A DNA stretch of 64,000 nucleotides from Parvibaculum sp. (GTDB lineage Bacteria > Pseudomonadota > Alphaproteobacteria > Parvibaculales > Parvibaculaceae): positions 1 to 64,000 of the forward strand of contig PNMC01000001.1 in the NCBI GenBank assembly GCA_013823365.1. The letters are read 5' to 3'. Shown in pieces: positions 58,081 through 64,000 of this stretch; the first letter of the stretch is position 1, and every line of letters begins with the position of its first letter. The notes beneath the pieces are model-generated. The model did no database searches, was not told where the DNA came from, and saw nothing but the letters and a program-made list of their open reading frames with translations. Both the position numbers and the translations under genes were made by a program.

Positions 58081-61000
58081 TGTTGCGTTTCGTTCTGTTC
58101 CTCGCGGCGCTGTTCGCGGTGGCGGCTCCTGCCGCCGCCGCGGATATGCGCGTTCGTGTCCTGACCAATGATTTTGTCCTGCCCGGCAAGTTCGCGAAGC
58201 TTGCCGACCTTGCCCGCGCGGAGGACATCGTTCTCGACGCTGTTAATGTGAGCCGGGCGGGCGGCGCGCCGGCCGATTGGCTTGCCGGCGCCGATCTTCT
58301 GATCATCGATGCGCCCCGCCCGAATGACCGCGCTGAAGTCCTGGAGCGCCTTGCCGGGTCGCACGAGGCCGAGGGCGCGGTCCCTTGGGTTCTGATCGGC
58401 GGGGGTCCGCCCGCCTTTGGCGGAATCGATCCTCGTCAGGCAAGAACATTCGTTGCCTACTACAGCAATGGTGGCGACGCGAATATGCGTCACCTGTTTG
58501 CTCACATTCGTGCCTGGCGCGATGGCGGGGACACGGCGTCGATCCCGCCGCCCCTGGTCCTGCCGAAACAGGGTATCTATCACCCCGATGCGCCGGAAAT
58601 CTTCACGGCGCCGGAAGAATATCTTGCCTGGGGCAAGGATCGCTGGAAGCCGGATGCAGCGAAACTAGCCCTGTCCATCCATGATGGCTACCTGTCGAGC
58701 ATGCAGACCGGGCCGATCGACGACATCATTCGCGGTGCGGAGAAACGCGGCCTGATTCCGCTCGCCTTCTGGTTCGACGCGCGCGACGCGGTGGGCCTGC
58801 GTTCGGTATTGGAGCCCGCCGGCGCGGACATGCTGCTCAACCTCACCCATATGCAGAATGGCCCGGCGCGGCAGGAAGAATTCCTCGCTCTCGGTATTCC
58901 CGTTCTGCAGGGCTTGTCGCATCGGATGGGCACGCGCGATGCGTGGCGCGGCGCTTCAAGCGGTGTACCGATGCATATGGTGGCGCCCTTCCTGTCGGTA
59001 ACGGAAACCTGGGGCATGAGCGACCCGCTCGTGCTCGATGCGGTGGAGGACGGTGAGCCCGTATCCATCGAGGAACAGGTGGACCTGCTTCTCGGCAAGG
59101 CGGTCGCGCTTGGCGCATTGCGGAAAACGCCAGACCCGGAGAAGCGTCTCGCGCTGATGTTCTGGAACTACCCGCCGGGTGAGCGGAACTTCTCGGCATC
59201 GAACCTTAATGTGCCGCGCAGTCTCGAACAATTGACGGCGGCGCTTGCCGAGGCGGGATATGATGTACCCGCAGCGGACGAAGAAGCCTTGATCGCCGCC
59301 GGGCAGAAGATGCTCGCCGGTTTCTATCGGCCGGAAACGCTGCCGGCGCTTTATGAAGAGGGGCTCGCGGCTGCATTCCCCGTCGAGGCATATGAGAAGT
59401 GGCTTGCAGACCTCCCCGCCTTTATTCGCGACCAAATGGAATCCCGTTACGGCGCGGCGGCGGCAAGCCCGCATCTTCACGATGTCGGCGGCAGACAGCA
59501 TTTTCTGATCCCGCGTCTTGCGCTCGGCAAGCTTCTCATCATGCCGCAGCCGCCGCGCTCCGGCGAGACGGGTGCTTCCTATCATGATGGCAAGGAGCCG
59601 CCATCGCACGCCTACCTTGCGACCTATCTCTATTTGCGTGAGGCATTCGGCGCGCATGCGCTCATCCATTTCGGAACGCATGGCACACAAGAATGGACGC
59701 CGGGCAAGGATCGCGGGCTGTGGGCCTATGACTATCCCTACCTTGCACTTGGCGATCTGCCGGTCTTCTATCCCTATATCCAGGACAATATTGCCGAGGC
59801 CATACAGGCGAAGCGGCGCGGGCGCGCGGTTATCGTCAGCCATCAGACGCCGCCCTTCGCGCCTGCCGGTCTTTATGACGAACTGCGCGACCTGCACGAC
59901 CTGATCCATGAATATGAACAGCTCATGGAAGGCGCCGTGCGCGAGGAGACGGCTTCACGCATCGCCGCACTTGCCCTTTCAAGCGGACTTGCCGCAGACA
60001 TGGAGTGGGATGAGGCGCGCATCGATGCGGATTTCGACGGCTTCATGAGGGACATGCACGATCAACTGCACGTCGTGGCGGGGGCTGCGATGCCGCTCGG
60101 TCTGCATACATTCGGCAAGGCCGCTGCGCCAGAGCATCGGTTGACGACCGTCATTCAGCAGCTGGGCCGGGACTTCTATGCCAGGCTCATCGACGATCCG
60201 GACGAAATGTTCGCGGACGAAAGCGACAAGGTCGAAGAGTCTCCGGCCTGGACGTTTCTTGCGCGCTACCTCCGCGAGGGCGGTGCGACCGAAGAGATAG
60301 ACGATCCCGACCTCCGGGCCATGGTTGAGCGCGGTATCGGCCTCGACAGACATCTCGCCGATGTTCGCGAGATCGATGCATTGCTGGCGGGCCTTGCCGG
60401 CGGCTTCGTCGTGCCGGGCTCCGGCGGCGACCCGATCCGCAACCCGGACGTACCGAACGGACGAAATCTCTATGCCTTCGAAGCAAACAAGATCCCGACG
60501 CGCGCAGCCTATGAGTCAGGCGGAGAAGCCTTTACAGCGCTTGTGGACGCCTTCCGCGAGGAACATGGCCGCATGCCGGAGAAGCTCGCCTTCTCGCTCT
60601 GGTCGTCCGAGGCCTTGCGCCATCTCGGCGTGCTCGAGGCACAGGTGCTGCACGCGCTGGGGCTCCGCCCCGTCTGGGACGAGGGCGGCAGGGTCGTGGC
60701 GCTCGACATCATTCCATCGGTTGAGCTCGGCCGGCCCCGCGTCGACGCAGTGTTGCAGGTGACAAGCGTCTATCGCGACCAGTTCGATCACTTCATGAGG
60801 CTGCTCGCCGATGCAGTCGAGAGAATTGCGGCGCTGGAGGAAGAAGAGGGCAATGCGGTCGCGCAGAATGCCGCCCGTATCGCCGCCGCACTGGAGGCGG
60901 AAGGCATCGCGCCGGATGAGGCGAGGGGACTCGCGGCCTTGCGCATTTTCTCGAATGAGCCCGGCGACTACGGAACCGGACTGCCTGACGCGACGCTCGC

Positions 61001-61916
61001 TTCCACCGAATGGGAGGATGACGCGCCTCTCGCCGAGAATTTCCTTGCGCGCATGCGCTATGCTTACGGAAGTTCCCATTGGGGTGAGACACCCGCCGGA
61101 GCGAATCTTCTCGCCGAACAGCTCCGCGGGACGGACGCGGCCATCCTGTCGCGGTCTTCCAATCTGCATGGTGTTCTCTCGACGGATCATCCCTTCGAAT
61201 ATCTCGGCGGCCTCGCGCTGGCCGTGCGTCACCTCGATGGCAAGAGCCCCTCACTCTATATATCCGACCTCCGGGACCGCGAACCGCGCCTCACGACAGC
61301 GGCACGCTTTCTCGCCAGCGAATTGCGCAGCCGCTACCTCAACCCAGCCTGGATCGAGGGTATGAAGGAAGAGGGGTATGCGGGCACGCTGGAGATGTTG
61401 AACGCGGTCAACAATCTCTGGGGCTGGCAGGTCACGGCGCCGGAAACGGTGCGTGCCGATCAATGGCAGGCCGTGCACGACACCTATGTGGCAGACAAGC
61501 GCGGCCTTGATCTCCAGGAATGGTTCGAAGCGCATAACGCGGCGGCGCAGGCGCAACTCATCGAGCGCCTGCTCGAGGCGATTCGCAAGGGCTACTGGGA
61601 CGCTTCGGAAGAGACGCGCCGGGAGATTGCCGAACGCTGGCAGGAATTGCAGCAACAGGACGTGCCGCCCGTGGCCGAGGTAACGAGAGAATTTGCTGCA
61701 CAGATGGCGGCGGGATTCGGCCTTTCCGCTGCGGCGCCCACGGTGCAAGGCGGCGAGAGCGCGGCTTCGGTATCCGTCCAGGGGCAGGTGATGGAGCCCG
61801 TTGCACCGCCTCAAGGCTCGGCGCCGCAACACTGGCGCTATTGGATCGGCCTTTCCCTGCTAGCGATTTTCTTCATGCTCGGTGCGCTGCGCCAGCTTCG
61901 TACCGCTCGACACTGA
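58080..61916 (+). CDS. hmuS: Membrane-anchored CobN-like chelatase (HmuS-like)
   Basis: 1278 aa. An N-terminal signal (MLRFVLFLAALFAVAAPAAAA) is followed by a complete CobN/Mg-chelatase-H domain with IHFGTHGTQEWTPGKDRGL, PFAPAGLYDELRDLHDLIHEYE and a segment starting PFEYLGGLALAVRHLDGKSP. The C-terminus ends in one membrane helix (about 1251-1270, IGLSLLAIFFMLGALRQL). True CobN of cobalamin synthesis is cytoplasmic and lacks both features. Signal plus anchor, with a TonB receptor before it and ExbB-like and DUF2149 genes after it, is the HmuS layout; HmuS removes iron from heme in Bacteroidetes. Heme as substrate is inferred. Confidence 0.85.
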   Translation: MLRFVLFLAALFAVAAPAAAADMRVRVLTNDFVLPGKFAKLADLARAEDIVLDAVNVSRAGGAPADWLAGADLLIIDAPRPNDRAEVLERLAGSHEAEGAVPWVLIGGGPPAFGGIDPRQARTFVAYYSNGGDANMRHLFAHIRAWRDGGDTASIPPPLVLPKQGIYHPDAPEIFTAPEEYLAWGKDRWKPDAAKLALSIHDGYLSSMQTGPIDDIIRGAEKRGLIPLAFWFDARDAVGLRSVLEPAGADMLLNLTHMQNGPARQEEFLALGIPVLQGLSHRMGTRDAWRGASSGVPMHMVAPFLSVTETWGMSDPLVLDAVEDGEPVSIEEQVDLLLGKAVALGALRKTPDPEKRLALMFWNYPPGERNFSASNLNVPRSLEQLTAALAEAGYDVPAADEEALIAAGQKMLAGFYRPETLPALYEEGLAAAFPVEAYEKWLADLPAFIRDQMESRYGAAAASPHLHDVGGRQHFLIPRLALGKLLIMPQPPRSGETGASYHDGKEPPSHAYLATYLYLREAFGAHALIHFGTHGTQEWTPGKDRGLWAYDYPYLALGDLPVFYPYIQDNIAEAIQAKRRGRAVIVSHQTPPFAPAGLYDELRDLHDLIHEYEQLMEGAVREETASRIAALALSSGLAADMEWDEARIDADFDGFMRDMHDQLHVVAGAAMPLGLHTFGKAAAPEHRLTTVIQQLGRDFYARLIDDPDEMFADESDKVEESPAWTFLARYLREGGATEEIDDPDLRAMVERGIGLDRHLADVREIDALLAGLAGGFVVPGSGGDPIRNPDVPNGRNLYAFEANKIPTRAAYESGGEAFTALVDAFREEHGRMPEKLAFSLWSSEALRHLGVLEAQVLHALGLRPVWDEGGRVVALDIIPSVELGRPRVDAVLQVTSVYRDQFDHFMRLLADAVERIAALEEEEGNAVAQNAARIAAALEAEGIAPDEARGLAALRIFSNEPGDYGTGLPDATLASTEWEDDAPLAENFLARMRYAYGSSHWGETPAGANLLAEQLRGTDAAILSRSSNLHGVLSTDHPFEYLGGLALAVRHLDGKSPSLYISDLRDREPRLTTAARFLASELRSRYLNPAWIEGMKEEGYAGTLEMLNAVNNLWGWQVTAPETVRADQWQAVHDTYVADKRGLDLQEWFEAHNAAAQAQLIERLLEAIRKGYWDASEETRREIAERWQELQQQDVPPVAEVTREFAAQMAAGFGLSAAAPTVQGGESAASVSVQGQVMEPVAPPQGSAPQHWRYWIGLSLLAIFFMLGALRQLRTARH

Positions 61917-61931
61917 TGACCGGAGATTTGT

Positions 61932-62420
61932 ATGAGTGCCCTTGAAGGCAGTCTCTACGAGATTGCACAGATATTTCTTGCCCCCGTTCTTCTGCTTATT
62001 CTCGCATCGCTCGCCTACAGCTTCCTGCTGCTGGGCAGCTTTGCGGTTGAGGTTTGGCAGCGCCGTAATCCATCCTTCCGGTCTGTCTTCCTTGATGAGG
62101 CGAGCAGGAGCGGCGCTTCGAGCGACGATCTTGAGCTCCGTATTCTGAAGCAGCTCGAATGGCCGCGGATCGTTTCCCGCAGCACGCCGATGCTGGGCCT
62201 GGTGGCGACCATGATCCCCATGGGTCCGGCGCTCCTCGCCCTCGCCGAAAACGACACCGCGAACGTCGGACGCAATCTCGTCGTCGCCTTCTCGGCCGTC
62301 ATTCTTGCGCTGATCTCGGCGAGCATCTGTTTTTTCGTCATGACGGTTCGCCGCCGCTGGCTGTTGCAGGAACTGCGCCTCGTTGAGAAGGCGAGGGAGG
62401 CACGTCATGCGGTTTCTTGA
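61932..62420 (+). CDS. MotA/TolQ/ExbB-like proton channel (HmuU-like)
   Basis: 162 aa with three membrane segments (about 13-37, 84-104 and 112-137): FLAPVLLLILASLAYSFLLLG, STPMLGLVATMIPMGPALLAL, LVVAFSAVILALISASICFF. STPMLGLVATMIPMGPAL matches the conserved helix 2 of ExbB/TolQ (T-P-L-L-G-L-x-G-T). It is shorter than ExbB, with a reduced cytoplasmic loop. It starts 15 bp after the chelatase gene and overlaps the next gene by 14 bp. Confidence 0.85.
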   Translation: MSALEGSLYEIAQIFLAPVLLLILASLAYSFLLLGSFAVEVWQRRNPSFRSVFLDEASRSGASSDDLELRILKQLEWPRIVSRSTPMLGLVATMIPMGPALLALAENDTANVGRNLVVAFSAVILALISASICFFVMTVRRRWLLQELRLVEKAREARHAVS

Positions 62421-62727
62421 TCGCGAGGACGATGACGATCCGCTTCTTTCGATCGTCAACCTGGTCGATCTCTTTCTCGTCATCATCGGCGTCCTGATGG
62501 TGGTGATCGTCACCAATCCGCTCAATCCCTTTTCAAGCGCGAATGTCACCGTCATCGAAAATCCCGGCGAAGCCGATATGCGGATCGTGGTGAAGCGCGG
62601 TGAGGAACTGACGCGCTATGAGTCGACCGGCGAGATCGGCGAGGGCGAGGGCATCAGGGCGGGCATCACCTACCGCCTGCCGGATGGCCGCCTGGTTTAT
62701 GTGCCGGAAGGTGAGGGCGCAGAGTAG
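62407..62727 (+). CDS. DUF2149 protein, ExbD-like (HmuV-like)
   Basis: 106 aa. An acidic cytoplasmic N-terminus (MRFLDREDDDDPLLS) precedes one membrane helix, IVNLVDLFLVIIGVLMVVIV, then a small periplasmic domain (MRIVVKRGEELTRYES). The helix aligns with ExbD helices (TPLIDVLLVLLVML), with an Asp at the same position. DUF2149 is the family found at this place in hmu-type operons. I propose it pairs with the upstream ExbB-like protein as a proton-driven stator. The overlap with that gene supports a complex. Confidence 0.85.
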   Translation: MRFLDREDDDDPLLSIVNLVDLFLVIIGVLMVVIVTNPLNPFSSANVTVIENPGEADMRIVVKRGEELTRYESTGEIGEGEGIRAGITYRLPDGRLVYVPEGEGAE

Positions 62728-62804
62728 AGAACCTTCGGCCGGCCCGGCATGCCGGGCAAGGAGCCTGCGGGCCGGCAGGGCTGAAAATTCTCACGATAAG
62801 CCGC

Positions 62805-62835
62805 TTGACAAAAATGTAATGTATATTACATTACA
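62805..62835 (+). promoter_or_regulatory. Promoter with 21-bp operator before the efflux adaptor gene
   Basis: TTGACA (62805-62810), 16 bp, TACATT (62827-62832). The half-sites TGTAATGTA and TACATTACA (62815-62835, 3 bp between) form a perfect 9+9 inverted repeat covering the spacer and -10. A repressor here, probably TetR-type as for other RND pumps, would block polymerase. Its gene is not in the window. The start codon is about 105 bp downstream. Confidence 0.78.
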
Positions 62836-62939
62836 ACTCCAGGCCGTTCCGGCTGCGGCGTCCCTCTGCCGCTTGGCGCACCTCCCCCCTCCTCTGCGCA
62901 CCGGGACGGCCTCCTTCGTTGTTACCGACAGGAGTCGAG

Positions 62940-64000
62940 ATGCGTGGCGGTGTGTTTGTGGGGCTCGCGGCTTTCCTCATGGCAGCGGCGGTCCTGAGCG
63001 GATGTGACAACAGCGAAGAGCAGGGCGGGCCACCGCCGCCGGAAGTGGGGGTCGTGACGGTCAAGCCCGAGCGGCTCGAAGTCACGACCGAACTTTCCGG
63101 GCGAACCTCCGCTTACCGCGTGGCCGAGATCCGTCCCCAAGTGACAGGCATCGTGCAGAAGCGCCTTTTCGAGGAGGGCGCCAGGGTCGAGGAGGGCCAG
63201 CAGCTCTACCAGATCGACCCGGCGCTCTATCAGGCGAATTTCGATGCAGCGAAAGCGGCGCTCGCAAAGGCCGTGGCAAATGAAAGGGCCGCTGGGACGC
63301 GCGCCGCGCGCTATAGGGAGCTGGTCGAGGTCAATGCGGTGAGCAAGCAGGACTATGACGACGTCATGGCTACGCTCGCCCAGAATTCCGCGGATGTCGC
63401 CTCCGCCAAGGCGAACCTCGATACGGCCGAGACAAATCTGGCCTATACCAAGGTTTTTGCGCCGATCTCTGGGATCATTGGACGATCCACGGTAACGGAA
63501 GGCGCGCTGGTGACGGCGAACCAGGCAACCGAGCTTGCCACCGTGACGCAGCTAGACCCCATCTATGTCGATCTCACGCAATCGGCGTCGGAAATGCTGC
63601 GAATGCAGCGCGCAATGGTCGAGGGCCGCATTCAGGGTGCGGCGGACGGTAAGGCGCCTGTGACACTGAAGCTCGAAGGCGGCGAAGAGCAATATGGCGG
63701 CACCGGCGAATTGCAGTTCTCCGGCGTCACGGTGGCGCCGGACACGAGCATGGTCCAGCTGCGCGCGATCTTCCCCAATCCCAATGCTGAGCTTCTGCCC
63801 GGCCTCTTTGTCAGGGCGGTCGTGAAGCAGGGCGCTCTCGAAAGCGCGATCCTCGTTCCGCAGCAGGGCGTCTCGCGGAGTCCGGATGGGCAGGCGCAGG
63901 TCTGGCTTGTCGGCGAGGACGGGACGGCAATGCAGAAATCGGTCACCGCGTCGCGCGCCATCGGCGACAAATGGCTCATCACTGAGGGGCTCGAAGCGGG
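62940..64000 (+). CDS. RND efflux periplasmic adaptor (partial)
   Basis: The 5' 353 codons are in the window and the gene runs off the end. The lipoprotein signal ends in AAAVLSGC. The MexA/AcrA order is visible: barrel-sandwich half VTTELSGRTSAYRVAEIRPQVTG and FEEGARVEEGQQLYQIDPALYQA, helical hairpin (about 95-160), second lipoyl half NLAYTKVFAPISGIIGRSTVTEGALV, beta-barrel PIYVDLTQSASEML and membrane-proximal start. It links an inner-membrane RND pump to an outer-membrane channel. The pump gene should follow outside the window. Confidence 0.92.
   Translation, partial: MRGGVFVGLAAFLMAAAVLSGCDNSEEQGGPPPPEVGVVTVKPERLEVTTELSGRTSAYRVAEIRPQVTGIVQKRLFEEGARVEEGQQLYQIDPALYQANFDAAKAALAKAVANERAAGTRAARYRELVEVNAVSKQDYDDVMATLAQNSADVASAKANLDTAETNLAYTKVFAPISGIIGRSTVTEGALVTANQATELATVTQLDPIYVDLTQSASEMLRMQRAMVEGRIQGAADGKAPVTLKLEGGEEQYGGTGELQFSGVTVAPDTSMVQLRAIFPNPNAELLPGLFVRAVVKQGALESAILVPQQGVSRSPDGQAQVWLVGEDGTAMQKSVTASRAIGDKWLITEGLEA

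Noticed and set aside
58080-61916. The CobN-like protein as a cobaltochelatase of cobalamin synthesis
   Set aside because: It has an export signal and a C-terminal membrane anchor, no cobS, cobT or other cob genes are adjacent, and the neighbours match hmu-type loci. It is not fully excluded.
1-64000. Mobile elements, prophage, tRNA or rRNA genes
   Set aside because: No transposase, integrase, terminal repeats or RNA gene signatures were seen anywhere in the window.

Overview
The window is about 64 kb of dense, GC-rich DNA, with around 70 protein genes, short gaps and many ATGA or TGATG gene junctions. It looks chromosomal and alphaproteobacterial. The signs are an EcfG-family general-stress sigma factor with GGAAC-N16/17-(C)GTT promoters around it, a NasT/ANTAR-controlled nitrate operon, and Rhizobiales-like gene content. 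A Parvibaculum-type organism would fit, but that is a guess. I saw no tRNA, rRNA, insertion sequence, phage gene or CRISPR array.

Layout. 0-10.6 kb: the end of an acyl-CoA dehydrogenase, then small detoxification and regulatory genes (GST, DUF899, MarR, Rrf2, TetR, each regulator beside a clear palindrome), a MltF-type lytic transglycosylase, an OmpW-like porin, a flavin-dependent monooxygenase and a zinc alcohol dehydrogenase. 10.7-15.6 kb: a general stress island with ecfG, stress proteins (DUF3008, flavodoxin, YghA-like SDR, DUF4142, CinA-like amidase, ferritin-like protein) and a candidate EcfG-driven small RNA. 15.7-28.5 kb: molybdenum cofactor genes (mobA, and mobB broken by an in-frame TGA), then nasT, a leader RNA with three ANTAR-type hairpins and a terminator, and the assimilation operon porin-nrtABC-nirBD-nasA-cobA.

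28.5-41.5 kb is catabolic: phoD, a PfkB kinase, a rare single ORF fusing an AraC regulator to an acetamidase/formamidase, a second stand-alone acetamidase/formamidase, a DODA-type dioxygenase, a Rieske oxygenase, an FMN reductase, two TauD-like dioxygenases and an SDR. 42-52.9 kb is a long probable operon behind a good sigma-54 promoter: TonB-dependent receptor, MFS transporter, RutA-like monooxygenase, RutB-like cysteine hydrolase, M20 hydrolase, RutF-like flavin reductase, then its own TonB-ExbB-ExbD-ExbD and a TetR regulator. I read it as an uncharacterised system for importing a large or scarce compound and opening an amide or N-heterocycle in it; this is the best candidate for an undescribed system. 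52.9-55.8 kb holds a kinase/aldolase pair facing a class III aminotransferase across a shared palindrome.

56-62.7 kb: a TonB-dependent receptor, a membrane-anchored CobN-like chelatase, an ExbB-like protein and a DUF2149 protein. This matches the hmuR-S-U-V core of Bacteroidetes heme-utilisation loci, here in a proteobacterium and behind a palindrome that looks more like a Zur box than a Fur box. The window ends inside an RND efflux adaptor gene whose promoter carries a 21-bp inverted repeat.
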